A stretch of DNA of 64,000 bases from Alsobacter soli (lineage in GTDB: Bacteria; Pseudomonadota; Alphaproteobacteria; Rhizobiales; Beijerinckiaceae): contig NZ_PVZS01000005.1 in the NCBI RefSeq assembly GCF_003004785.1, forward strand, positions 158,812 to 222,811. Direction: 5' to 3'. Every line of letters begins with the position of its first letter. Position 1 is the stretch's first letter. A model generated the notes under the pieces. The model made no database searches and had not been told where the DNA came from. It worked only from the letters and a program-made list of their open reading frames with translations. Below are positions 53,704-63,600 of this stretch, in pieces. A program made the translations under genes and the position numbers.

Positions 53704-55068
53704 TCAGCACTCGACCCAGTTCACGGCGAGTCCGCCCTGGGATGTTTCCTTGTACTTGTCGTGCATGTCGGCGCCGGTCTGGCGCATGGTCGCGACCACC
53801 TGGTCGAGGCTGATCTTGTGGACGCCGTCCTCCTTGAGGGCGAGGGAAGCCGCATTGACGGCCTTCACGGCCCCAAAGGCGTTGCGCTCGATGCAGGGGA
53901 TCTGGACGAGGCCGCCGACCGGGTCGCAGGTCATGCCGAGGTGATGCTCCATGGCGATTTCGGCCGCGTTCTCGACCTGGGCGTTCGTGCCGCCAAGGGC
54001 GGCGGTGAGGCCGGCGGCCGCCATCGAGGAGGCGACGCCCACCTCGCCCTGGCAGCCGACTTCCGCGCCTGAGATGGAGGCGTTCATCTTGAAAAGCGCG
54101 CCGATGGCCGCCGCGGCGAGCAGGAAGGCGCGCAGGCCGTCCTGGGACGCCCCCGAGCACCAATCCCGATAGTAGCGGAGCACCGACGGCATCACGCCCG
54201 CTGCGCCATTCGTGGGAGCCGTCACGACGCGGCCGCCCGCGGCGTTCTCCTCGTTCACCGCCATGGCGAAGACGCTGAGCAGGTCGAAGGCCTGGGGGAG
54301 CCGGACCTCGTTCATCCGCTCCGCCTCCCTGATGCGGGCGAAGATCGACGGCGCGCGCCGCCTCACCTTCAGGCCGCCGGGCAGCTCGCCTTCCGTCGCG
54401 AGGCCGCGGTCGATGCACGCCAGCATGGCCTCGGCGATCGCGTCCAATCCCGCCAGCACGTCGTCCCGCGGCCGCAAGGCCGCTTCATTGGCCAGCGCCA
54501 TCGCGGCGATCCCAAGGCCTGCTTTGCAACCCATCGCCAGCAGGTCGGCCCCGCTCCGGTAGGGGAACGGCAGCTCGACAGCGGCTGCGGCAGGGGCCGC
54601 GCTTTCGCCTTCGCGCACGACGAACCCGCCGCCGATCGAGCACCAGCGCTGCTCCATGAGAAGCCGGCCGCCCGCGTCGTGGGCCGACAGAGAGAGGGTG
54701 TTGGGGTGGACTGGGGGGCGGTTCTCGAAGTCGAAGCGGAGGTCGGCCTCGAGGCTGAAGGGCAAGACGCGCCCGTCCCGCAGCGCCAGCCCCTGGCCGG
54801 AGCGAACCGCGCTCCAGAGGACTTCGGCACGGTCGAGGTCCACGGTTTCAGGCCGTTCGCCGGCGAGGCCCAGCACGACGGCGCGATCGGTCCCGTGCCC
54901 TTTTCCGGTCCAGGCGAGCGAGCCGTACAGAACGGCGGAGACGCGGGCGGTCGGGACGCCCAGGGCGGCGACCGCCTCCATGAACTGCGCCGCGGCCTTC
55001 ATCGGGCCCACCGTGTGGGACGAGGAGGGGCCGATTCCGATCTTGAACAGTTCGAAGGCGCTGATCAT
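53704..55068 (-). CDS. sdaA: L-serine dehydratase
   Basis: 454-residue single-chain iron-sulfur enzyme that deaminates L-serine to pyruvate. The N-terminal beta domain starts with [24 protein letters not shown]. The alpha domain has [33 protein letters not shown] and [18 protein letters not shown], in which the Cys residues bind the [4Fe-4S] cluster. ATG 55068 begins the conserved start; the ORF opens at 55161. It lies 93 bases after soxG in the same direction. With sarcosine oxidase upstream it fits a path from sarcosine via glycine and serine to pyruvate. Confidence 0.95.
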   Translation of the reverse strand: MISAFELFKIGIGPSSSHTVGPMKAAAQFMEAVAALGVPTARVSAVLYGSLAWTGKGHGTDRAVVLGLAGERPETVDLDRAEVLWSAVRSGQGLALRDGRVLPFSLEADLRFDFENRPPVHPNTLSLSAHDAGGRLLMEQRWCSIGGGFVVREGESAAPAAAAVELPFPYRSGADLLAMGCKAGLGIAAMALANEAALRPRDDVLAGLDAIAEAMLACIDRGLATEGELPGGLKVRRRAPSIFARIREAERMNEVRLPQAFDLLSVFAMAVNEENAAGGRVVTAPTNGAAGVMPSVLRYYRDWCSGASQDGLRAFLLAAAAIGALFKMNASISGAEVGCQGEVGVASSMAAAGLTAALGGTNAQVENAAEIAMEHHLGMTCDPVGGLVQIPCIERNAFGAVKAVNAASLALKEDGVHKISLDQVVATMRQTGADMHDKYKETSQGGLAVNWVEC

Positions 55069-55161
55069 GGAGGCCTCTCGGATTGGGGGCGACCTCACTC
55101 GGCGACATGCGGCTGCGCCGCCAAGAACATGAGCCGGCGCCCGGGCGGCGCCAGCGGACAT

Positions 55162-55743
55162 TCAGGCCGCCGCTGCGTTCTCCTTCCGCACGACGTCCAG
55201 GATCTCCCAGACATAGGGCGCGAAAGAGCGCCAGACCTCGACGTGGAAGCGCTCCGGACCGGTGCGCCAGAGCACGATTTCGGCCTTTTCGAAGATGGTG
55301 CGCGCGCACATGCCGGCCGGAAAGGCCTCCGCCGAGAGGTCGAGGGGCACGGCGGCGTTCAGCGCCAGGGCGGCGCCGGGGCCCTCCACGGCGATCCCCA
55401 TCTGGCGGTGGGAGACGTCCACGAGGCTGTGCGGGACGCCAGCCATGGCCTGCTCGAGGGCGGACTGGATCGCCGCGGTCTCATGGGCCGCGCCCAGGAG
55501 CAGCCACTCGTCGGGGCCGAGCCAGAGGGCGGCGCGGCCGCTGCCTTCGCCGGCCCGAAGGGACGTGGTCGGGATGGCGACCCCGAAAGGCCCGCTCGCC
55601 GCTGCGGCGGCTTCGGACCCGCGCAGCACGAAGCGCGAGGCCGGTCCGGCGTCGGCCAGGGTCACGCCTCCGATGGACGTCGTGTCGGCCGCGAAGTCCG
55701 CGAGCCCGGAGACGCGCCGGGCGCTGGTGGCGAGGTCAGCCAT
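55162..55743 (-). CDS. soxG: Sarcosine oxidase gamma subunit
   Basis: 193-residue soxG subunit of heterotetrameric sarcosine oxidase. The fold is a GcvT-like small domain with ALWLGPDEWLLLG and SLVDVSHRQMGIAVEGPGA, followed by ERFHVEVWRSFAPYVWE. The start overlaps the end of soxA by 8 bases. It completes the order B-D-A-G. Confidence 0.93.
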   Translation of the reverse strand: MADLATSARRVSGLADFAADTTSIGGVTLADAGPASRFVLRGSEAAAAASGPFGVAIPTTSLRAGEGSGRAALWLGPDEWLLLGAAHETAAIQSALEQAMAGVPHSLVDVSHRQMGIAVEGPGAALALNAAVPLDLSAEAFPAGMCARTIFEKAEIVLWRTGPERFHVEVWRSFAPYVWEILDVVRKENAAAA

Positions 55744-58741
55744 CGAGGCGGCTCCCGTCCTTGTCGTGGAAGATGGGTTCGGTGACCACGGCCTCGATCG
55801 GGCCGGCGGGCATGGGGATGTAGACGCGCGCGCCCATGCGGGCGCGCCCGCGCGCGAGGAGCGCCAGCGCGATCGAGCGCTCGCGCGTCGGGCTCAGGTA
55901 GGAGGAGGTCACGTGCCCGAGCGCGGGCTTGCCGCGGATCGGCGTCGCCGTCTCGGTGATCTGGGCGCCTTCCTCCAGCACCACGGCGGGATCCACCGTG
56001 AGCAGGCCGACGAGCTGCTTGCGGTCGGCCTTGAGCATGTCGGGGCGGGCGAGGGAGCGCTTGCCGACGAAGTCGGGCTTGGCCTTGCCGATGGCCCAGT
56101 CGAGGCCGAGATCGTTGGGCGTCACCGTGCCGTCGGTCTCCTGGCCGACGATGATGTAGCCCTTCTCGGCGCGCAGGACGTGCATGGTCTCCGTGCCGTA
56201 GGCGGCCATGCCGTGCTTCTGGCCCTCGGCCCAAATCGCCTCCCAGACCGCCAGGCCGTAGTCGGCCGGGACGTTCACCTCGAAGCCGAGCTCGCCGGTG
56301 AAGCTGACGCGGAACAGGCGAGTGGGCGCCCCGCAGATCCGGCCCTCGCGCACGCTCATGTGCGGCATGGCCTCGCGGGAAATGTCGATGCCCTCCACCA
56401 GGGGCTCCAGCACCTTGCGGGCGTTGGGGCCCTGGACGGCGATCACCGCCCACTGCTCGGTGGTGGAGGTGAGCCAGACCTTGAGATCGGTGAACTCGGT
56501 CTGCAGGTAGTCCTCCATGTGGGCCAGCACGCGCGGCGCGCCGCCGGTCGTGGTGGTGACATGGAAGCGGTCCGGCGCGAGGCGGCCGATGACGCCGTCG
56601 TCCATCACAAAACCCTGCTCGTTCAGCATCAGGCCGTAGCGGCACCGGCCCGGCTCCAGCTTGGCCCAGGGGTTCGTGTAGAGCCGGTTCATGAACTCGG
56701 CCGCGTCCGGGCCCACGACCTCGATCTTGCCGAGGGTGGAGGCGTCGAAGATCCCCACCGAGCCGCGCACCGTGCGGCATTCGCGCGCCACGGCGGCGTG
56801 CATGTCCTCCGCGCCGCGCGGGAAGTACCAGGCGCGCTTCCACAGGCCGACGTCCTCGAACACCGCGCCCTGGGCCTGGGCCCAGGCGTGCGTGGCCGTC
56901 TTTCGAACCGGGTCGAACAGGTGGTCGCGCGAGTGGCCGGCGAAGCTGCCGAAGGTCACGGGCGTATAGGGCGGCCGGAAGGTCGTCAGGCCGACCTGCG
57001 GCACGGGCTTCTCCAGCGCGCTCGCCGCGATGGCGAGCCCGTTCATGTTGGAGGTCTTGCCCTGGTCGGTCGCCATGCCCGTCGTGGTGTAGCGCTTCAC
57101 GTGCTCGATGGAGCGGAAGCCCTCGCGCACTGCGAGCTTGATGTCCTTGGCGGTGACGTCGTTCTGGAAATCGACGAACGCCTTCACCTTCTGCGGGTCG
57201 CGGTGATGCGGGACGGCGCCGCGGAAGCCGCCTCCAACCGGGGGGATCTCGCCGGTGACAGCGGGCGTCGTGGCGGGAGCCGAGCGGCCGGCCGCGGCCG
57301 CGCCGGCGGCCGAGCCCTCCGCGATGGCGGCTGCGAGCCCAAAGGCGCCGTTGCAGGCGCCGGCGGAGGCTGCCGCCTGGATGGGGGAGGAGGCCCCCGG
57401 CACGTAGATGCCGCGGGTCTCGTCATAGCGCAGCTTGCCGCGCGACTGGGAGAACAGGTGCACGGCCGGGACCCAGCCTCCCGCCATCAGGACGCAATCG
57501 CAGGGCACGCGCTCGACCGGGCGGACCGAGCCGTCCGCGCCCACCTTGCCGATCTCAACGCCCGAGACCCGCAGGCGCCCGGACGTGCCCGTGATCACCG
57601 CGGAGGTGACGATGCGCAGCGCGGCTGCATTCGCCGCATGGGCGGCCGCCTCGCCGGGCTCCTCGCGCACGTCCACGATGGCGGCGATCGAGACGCCCGC
57701 CTTCGCGAGGTCGACCGCGGCGGCGTAGCCGGTGTCGTCCACCGTGAAGACCACGGCGCGCTCGCCGGGCTTCACGCCGTAGCGGTTGAGATAGGTCCGT
57801 GCGGCGCCGGCCAGCATGATCCCGGGCCGGTCGTTGTCCGGGAAGACGAGCGGCTGCTCGATGGCGCCGGTGGCGAGCACGACCTGCCTGGCGCGGACTT
57901 TCCACATGCGCTCGCGCGGCGCGTGCGCGGGGAGGATGGCGAGGTGCTCCGTGAGGCGCTGGGCCAGGCCCAGGAAGTTCTGGGCGTAGTAGCCGAAGGC
58001 CTGGGTGCGGGTGAGCAGGGTGACGTTCGGCCGCGAGGCGAGCGTCGCCACGGCTTCGGCCGCCCAGGCGACGGCGGGCTTGCCGTCCACCGTGGCGCCC
58101 GGCTCGTCCAGGAGGCCGCCGCCCATCTCGGGGTTCTCGTCGCACAGGATCACCCGCGCGCCGCCCTCGGAGGCGGCCAGCGCCGCCGCGAGGCCGGCCG
58201 CGCCGGCGCCGACCACCAGTACGTCGCAATGGGCGTAGCGGTGGGTGTAGTGGTCCGGGTCCGGCTCCTTGGGGATCACGCCGAGGCCTGCGGCCTTGCG
58301 GATCATGGGCTCGTAGACCGTCTTCCAGGCCGTGCCGGGGCCCATGAAGGTCTTGTAGTAGAAGCCGGCGCTGAGCAGGCCGGGCGGGGCCATGTTGTTC
58401 ATCTCGCCGATGTCGAAGGCGAGGGAGGGCCAGCGGTTCTGGCTCTCGGCCACAAGGCCTTCGTAGATCTCGACCTGGGTGGCGCGGAGATTGGGCGTGT
58501 AGCGCCCGCGGCCGCGGGACACGCCCACCAGGGCGTTCGGCTCCTCGGCGCCGGCGCCGAGCACGCCGCGCGGGCGGTGGTACTTGAACGAGCGGCCCAT
58601 GAGGTGGACGCCGTTGGCCAGCAGGGCGGAGGCGAGGGTGTCGCCCGCCTGGCCCTCGTAGGCCTTGCCGTCGAAGGTGAAACGGACCGCCTTGGCGCGA
58701 TCCACGCGCCCGCCGGAGGCCGTGCGGTATGGCTGGCTCAT
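55736..58741 (-). CDS. soxA: Sarcosine oxidase alpha subunit
   Basis: 1001-residue subunit. The N-terminal ferredoxin-like part (VRFTFDGKAYEGQAGDTLASALLANG) lacks a usual cluster. A nucleotide-binding domain (VLVVGAGAAGLAAALAASEGG, and TGAIEQPLVFPDNDRPG) follows, where NAD binds. The C-terminal 370 residues are a GcvT-type aminomethyltransferase fold that binds tetrahydrofolate (RGSVGIFDASTLGKIEVVG, GELGFEVNVPADYG) and takes the methyl carbon as methylene-THF. GAGGAG stands before ATG 58741. It starts 178 bases after soxD, with a repeat element between. Confidence 0.96.
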   Translation of the reverse strand: MSQPYRTASGGRVDRAKAVRFTFDGKAYEGQAGDTLASALLANGVHLMGRSFKYHRPRGVLGAGAEEPNALVGVSRGRGRYTPNLRATQVEIYEGLVAESQNRWPSLAFDIGEMNNMAPPGLLSAGFYYKTFMGPGTAWKTVYEPMIRKAAGLGVIPKEPDPDHYTHRYAHCDVLVVGAGAAGLAAALAASEGGARVILCDENPEMGGGLLDEPGATVDGKPAVAWAAEAVATLASRPNVTLLTRTQAFGYYAQNFLGLAQRLTEHLAILPAHAPRERMWKVRARQVVLATGAIEQPLVFPDNDRPGIMLAGAARTYLNRYGVKPGERAVVFTVDDTGYAAAVDLAKAGVSIAAIVDVREEPGEAAAHAANAAALRIVTSAVITGTSGRLRVSGVEIGKVGADGSVRPVERVPCDCVLMAGGWVPAVHLFSQSRGKLRYDETRGIYVPGASSPIQAAASAGACNGAFGLAAAIAEGSAAGAAAAGRSAPATTPAVTGEIPPVGGGFRGAVPHHRDPQKVKAFVDFQNDVTAKDIKLAVREGFRSIEHVKRYTTTGMATDQGKTSNMNGLAIAASALEKPVPQVGLTTFRPPYTPVTFGSFAGHSRDHLFDPVRKTATHAWAQAQGAVFEDVGLWKRAWYFPRGAEDMHAAVARECRTVRGSVGIFDASTLGKIEVVGPDAAEFMNRLYTNPWAKLEPGRCRYGLMLNEQGFVMDDGVIGRLAPDRFHVTTTTGGAPRVLAHMEDYLQTEFTDLKVWLTSTTEQWAVIAVQGPNARKVLEPLVEGIDISREAMPHMSVREGRICGAPTRLFRVSFTGELGFEVNVPADYGLAVWEAIWAEGQKHGMAAYGTETMHVLRAEKGYIIVGQETDGTVTPNDLGLDWAIGKAKPDFVGKRSLARPDMLKADRKQLVGLLTVDPAVVLEEGAQITETATPIRGKPALGHVTSSYLSPTRERSIALALLARGRARMGARVYIPMPAGPIEAVVTEPIFHDKDGSRLDG

Positions 58742-58764
58742 CGGGCGGTCTCCTCGACGCGGCT

Positions 58765-58900
58765 GTCATCCCCGGCGGCGCGCAGCGCCGGGAAGGGGAT
58801 CCAGGGGCCTTGGCGAAGCGCTGTGTGCGCCCGTTTTGGGGAGCCCAGTCGCCTGGATCCCCTTCCCCTGCGCGGCTCCGCCGCTCCGGCCGGGGATGAC
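58765..58900. repeat. 136-bp palindromic repeat element between soxD and soxA
   Basis: Left arm GTCATCCCCGGC (58765-58776) pairs perfectly with GCCGGGGATGAC (58889-58900). An inner pair of 16 bases also matches perfectly (58790-58805, GGGAAGGGGATCCAGG, with 58852-58867). It resembles dispersed GTCATCCC...GGATCCAGG palindromic elements common in alphaproteobacterial intergenic DNA. It lies inside the sox operon in the 178-base gap and could form a long mRNA hairpin. I see no transposase. Confidence 0.8.
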
Positions 58901-58919
58901 ATGCGAGAAGGCGTCGCCA

Positions 58920-59225
58920 TCAACGACCTCCCCCAAGCTCACCCGCCACGACGTCCGGCTTCGGCTCGCCGGCCTTGTAGGTGGCGAGGATCTGGTCCGT
59001 CACGGTGTGCCGGATGGCGTTGAAGAAGCGCCCGCAGCCGGACGTGTGGCGCCAGCGCTCGGCGTGGACGCCCTTCGGGTTGGTGCGGAAATACAGGTAG
59101 TCCGCCCACTGCTCGTCCGTCTGGGACGACGGATCGAGCGGGCGGGCGATGTGCGCCTCGCCGCCATAGCGGAACTCGAGTTCAGGGCGGTCCATGCCGC
59201 AATAGGGGCAGTGAATCAGGAGCAT
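58920..59225 (-). CDS. soxD: Sarcosine oxidase delta subunit
   Basis: 101-residue zinc-binding subunit. Its start MLLIHCPYCGMDRPELEF and the later RWRHTSGCGRFFNAIRHTVTD carry the Cys and His ligands. ATG 59225 is chosen; a longer frame runs upstream into soxB. It starts 10 bases after soxB. Confidence 0.93.
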   Translation of the reverse strand: MLLIHCPYCGMDRPELEFRYGGEAHIARPLDPSSQTDEQWADYLYFRTNPKGVHAERWRHTSGCGRFFNAIRHTVTDQILATYKAGEPKPDVVAGELGGGR

Positions 59226-59235
59226 TGTCAGCGCC

Positions 59236-60486
59236 TCAATGGGCCACGGCGGCCGCGGCCGCCTCGTCGATGAGCCGGCCGGTGCGGAACCGGTCCAGCG
59301 TGAAGCCGGCGTTGATGGGGTGCGGCTCGCCGGTCGCCACCGTGTGGGCGAAGACATGGCCCGAGCCGGGGGTCGCCTTGAAGCCGCCGGTGCCCCAGCC
59401 GCAGTTCACGAACAGACCCGGGACGGGCGTCTTGCCGATGATGGGCGAGCGGTCGGGCGTGACGTCGACGATGCCGCCCCAGTTGCGCAGCATGCGCAGG
59501 CGCCGGACCTCCGGGAAGAGTTCGCAGATGGCGTCCAGCGTGTGAGAGGAGATGTGCAGGCCGCCCGTCTGCGAATAGGACGTGTAGGCGTCCGTGCCGG
59601 CGCCGATCACCATCTCGCCCTTGTCAGACTGGGATATATAGGCGTGGATGGTGTTCGACATCACCACGCAGGACATGGCCGGCTTCACGGGCTCGGAGAC
59701 CAAGGCCTGCAGCGGGTAGCTTTCCAGCGGCATGCGGACGCCGGCCATCCCCATCACCACGCTGGTGTGGCCGGCGGCCACGACGCCGATCTTCCTGGTG
59801 CGGATCGGCCCCCTAGTGGTCTGGAGGCCGGACACGGCGCCCGAAGCGTCGCGGTCGATGCCGGTGACCTCGCAGTTCTGGATGATGTCCACGCCGAGCG
59901 CGCTGGCGCCGCGGGCGTAGCCCCAGGCGACCGCGTCGTGGCGGGCCGTGCCGCCGCGGCGCTGCAGGGCGGCGCCCACGATGGGGTAGCGGATGTCCTT
60001 CGAGATGTTCAGGAGCGGGCAGAACTCCTTGGCCTGCTCCGGCGTCAGCCACTCGTTGTCGATGCCCTGGAGGCGGTTGGCGTGGACGTGGCGCTTGAAG
60101 ACCTGCACGTCGTGCGTGTTGTGAGCCAGCATCATGACCCCGCGGGCGGAGTACATCACGTTGTAGTTCAGCTCCTGGGAGAGGCCTTCCCACAGCCTCA
60201 GGGCGTGCTCGTAAAGGCCCTCGCTCTCTTCCCAGAGATAGTTGGAGCGGATGATGGTGGTGTTGCGCCCGGTGTTGCCGCCGCCGAGCCAGCCCCGCTC
60301 GACCACGGCGATGTTCCGCATCCCGTGTTCCTTGGCCATGTAGTAGGCCGTCGCCAGGCCATGGCCGCCGCCGCCGACGATCACGGCGTCATAGGCCGCC
60401 TTCGGTTCGGGCGAGCGCCATTGCTCCGGCCAGCCGGTGTTGCCCGACATCGCTTGGCGGAGGAGGGTCAGGGCCGAAAACTTCAT
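59236..60486 (-). CDS. soxB: Sarcosine oxidase beta subunit
   Basis: 416-residue FAD-binding oxidase subunit that demethylates sarcosine. FAD loop: DAVIVGGGGHGLATAYYMAKEHG and VVERGWLGGGNTGRNTTIIR. The His in GGTARHDAVAWG is in the position where TSOX binds FMN covalently. The end ITLDRF-like FTLDRFRTGRLIDE is typical. GAGG precedes ATG 60486. It heads soxBDAG, which ends with sdaA. Glycine and H2O2 are made in the cytoplasm. Confidence 0.96.
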   Translation of the reverse strand: MKFSALTLLRQAMSGNTGWPEQWRSPEPKAAYDAVIVGGGGHGLATAYYMAKEHGMRNIAVVERGWLGGGNTGRNTTIIRSNYLWEESEGLYEHALRLWEGLSQELNYNVMYSARGVMMLAHNTHDVQVFKRHVHANRLQGIDNEWLTPEQAKEFCPLLNISKDIRYPIVGAALQRRGGTARHDAVAWGYARGASALGVDIIQNCEVTGIDRDASGAVSGLQTTRGPIRTRKIGVVAAGHTSVVMGMAGVRMPLESYPLQALVSEPVKPAMSCVVMSNTIHAYISQSDKGEMVIGAGTDAYTSYSQTGGLHISSHTLDAICELFPEVRRLRMLRNWGGIVDVTPDRSPIIGKTPVPGLFVNCGWGTGGFKATPGSGHVFAHTVATGEPHPINAGFTLDRFRTGRLIDEAAAAAVAH

Positions 60487-60580
60487 GGGCGCACCTCGGT
60501 TGAGGTCGCCACCATGCGCGGAGCGGCGAGCGCAGGCGAGAAGATTTCAGACAGAACGACAGGACAATTCCGCCATCCGC

Positions 60581-60619
60581 CCGGCGGCCTCCCGGCGCGG
60601 TCACGCGCCAGGCCGCCGG
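60581..60619 (-). terminator. Hairpin after the RTX gene, possible terminator
   Basis: Stem CCGGCGGCCT/AGGCCGCCGG with an inner GGCGCG/CGCGCC pair and a short loop, directly after the stop of the RTX gene on its strand. No T-run follows, so this may be a mRNA-stabilising or Rho-independent-like hairpin. Confidence 0.5.
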
Positions 60620-60628
60620 CGTCCATCG

Positions 60629-63600
60629 TCAGGCCGCCACCACGTGCAGGTGGGCCAGCAGGGTGGTGTGGGCGTCGTCCGCGTAGATGTCGTAGTTCGT
60701 GGTGTTGCCCGACACCGACATCGTGTAGCGGCTGGCCGCGTCGGCGATCGCGATCGTGTCGCCGCCCCCGAGGCTGGTGTTGATGGTCAGGTCCTTGTTG
60801 GCGTCCGTCATGGCGGCGACCTGGGCGCCGCTGAGGCTCAGGTTCGCGTTCACGCCGGCCTGGCGGAAGTCGATCACCTCCATATTGGTCACCGCCGCGG
60901 CGAGATTGGCGGCCGTGAAACTCGAACCCGAGTTGGCCGCGATGGTGAGCGTGTCCGCCCCGGTTCCGCCGTCCACCTTGGCGGCGATGGTGAGCGAGCT
61001 GCCGTCCAGCGTAAAGGCGTCGTTGCCCGCGCCGCCCGAGAGCGTGTCCGCCCCGCCGCCGCCGATGAGGGTGTCGTTGCCGTTCCAGCCGGTGAGGGCG
61101 TTGGCGTTGGCGTCGCCCTTGATCCAGTTGGCGGCAGTGGTTGAGCCGATCACGTTCTCGATGCCGGAGAACACGTCTCCCGCCGCGTCACCGCCGGATT
61201 GAGCCGTCGAGAGAGTCAGGTCGATGCTGACGCCGGTGCCGGAGTACCAGTAATCGACCGTATCTTGGCCCGCGCCGCCCACGATGGTGTCGGCGCCGAG
61301 ATAGGGCCGGAAGATGTTGTCGTTGGCGTCGCCGACCAGCGAGTCGGCGCTGCTCGTCCCCCAGACGTTCTCGAAGCCGATCAGCGTATCGCCCTGGGCG
61401 TCGCCGCCCAGGCCGACGCCGGTGGCGAGGTTCACGGTGACGCCGGTCGACGAGCCCGTGTAGTCGAGCGTGTCAACCCCGGAGCCGCCGTCCATCGAGT
61501 CGGCGCCCCAGCCGCCCACCATGGTGTCGGCGCCGGCGGCGCCGATCAGCGTGTCGTCGCCCGAGCCGCCGTAGAACCAGTTGGCGTTGGCGTCGCCGGT
61601 GATCCGGTCGGCGAAGGCCGACCCCAGGACGTATTCGAAGCCGGAGATCACGTCGCCCTGGGCGTCGCCGCCGCTGGCGGTGTTGGCGGAGAGGTCCACC
61701 GTCACGGCCGCGGAGGAGGCCGCGTAGTCGAGCGTGTCCGTTCCCGCGCCGCCGTCCATGGTGTCGGCGCCCGCGCCGCCCTCGAGGGTGTCGTTGCCCG
61801 CGCCGCCGACCAGGCTGTCGTTGTCGCTGCCGACCGCTCCGCTGGAGAGGACGGGGTTGAGCCAGTAGGCGGAGTCGAAGCCGTTGTTGCCGGCGGAACC
61901 GGAGGTGGTGACCAGCTTCAGCTGCTGGTAGCCCGCGACGTTGATCACGCCCGTCGAGAACATCTGGCCCAGGGGGGCGTCCGCCATCTCGAACAGGAGC
62001 GTGCTGTCGCCATAGACGCGCCAGGTGACGCCGTCGCCGCCGGCCGACACGTTCTTGATGAAGCTTGCCGAGAAAGTCGTGGCACTCCCGATGTCATAGG
62101 TCAGGACGGCTTCGCCGGTCGAGTTGGGGTGCTCGAAGATGTTGTGCTGGTACTGGAAGGGGATTAACCCGCCCGGACCCGGGGTACTGTACTGCAAGAT
62201 ATTCGTCTGCGACGTCGGGGCGATATCCGCGAGCCAGGTGAGTCCGCCGACGAGCCTTTCGTTCCCCGCTCCGCCGATCAGCGTATCGTTGCCCGCGCCG
62301 CCCGAGAGCAGGTCGTTGCCCCAGCCGCCGCCGTCGATGCGGTTGTTGCCGGCGTCGCCGTAGAGCTTGTCGTTCCAGACCGAGCCCACCAGGTTCTCAA
62401 TGCCGGACAGGACATCGCCCTCGGCCGCGCCATTGTGGCCCTTGCCGGCCAGCAGGTCGACGAAGAAGCCGACCCCGCCGGCGGGATTCATGCCGCTGGT
62501 GCTGTAGTCGACCGTGTCCACGCCGGCCCCGCCGACGATGGTGTCGGCGCCCAGGCCGCCGATGAAGATGTTGGCGCCGGCGTCGCCGACCAGGGAATCC
62601 GCCTGGGCCGAGCCCCAGACGTTCTCGAAGCCGCTGATGATGTCGCCCTGCGCGTCGCCGCCCGAGGCCGCGCCCGTGGCGAGGTTGACCGTCACGGCGC
62701 CCGTGGAGGCGGTGTAGTCGAGGGTGTCCACGCCCGAGCCGCCGTCGAGGGTGTCGGCCCCGAATCCGCCCTCGATCGTGTCGTCGCCGGCGCCGCCGGA
62801 GATGCTGTCGGCGCCGTCGGCGATCCCCCAGGAGAGGCGCGGGTTGAGCCACATCGCGTGGTCGGCGCCGTTGTTGCCGCTCGTGCCCGCCGTGGTGACG
62901 AGCTTGAGCTGCGACGCGCCCGCGACATTGAGCAGGCCGGTGGAGAAGACCTGGCTGCTCGGCGCGTCGACCTTCTCGAAGATCAGCGCGCCGTCGGCGT
63001 AGACCCGGAAGGTCGCCCCATCCGAGGTGGACCAGTTGGTGACGAAATCGGATGAGAAGGTGGTCGCGCCACCCAGGTTGTACACGGCCACGGTTTCGCC
63101 GGCGCCGCTGTTGGGGTGCTCGAAGATATTGTGGGTGTACTGGGCGGGAATGTAGAGGCTTTCGCCGTTGTAAAAGCTCGTCGCCTTGTTCTGGAACAGA
63201 TAGGCGTTGGTGAGCGAGGCCGGCTCCTTGTCCGCCAGCCAGGCCTCGCCGCCATTCAGGCGGTCGTTCCCGGCGCCGCCGGCCAGGGTGTCGGCGCCGC
63301 TGCCGCCGGCCAGGGTGTCGTTCCCGGCGCCGCCGTCGAGGCGGTTGGCGCCCGTGTCGCCGTAGATCTTGTTGCCCGTGGCGCCGCCAATGACGTTCTC
63401 GACGCCCTGCAGCACGTCCCCGTCGTTCGACTTGCCGGTCGCGAGGTCGACGACCTGCAGCATCCGGATGTTGTCGAGGGTTCCGGTGAAGCTGCCGGAA
63501 TCCGCCTCGATGCCGAGCTTGGAGCCCGTGGCCACGAAGGTGGCCGTGACCGTTCCGGCGCTGTCCAGGACGGTGGACGTATAGACGACGTTGGCGCCGT

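Noticed and set aside
55262..59023. 1253-codon plus-strand ORF opposite the sox operon
   Set aside because: It is antisense to soxA, soxD and soxG, which are clear; composition is typical of an antisense shadow.
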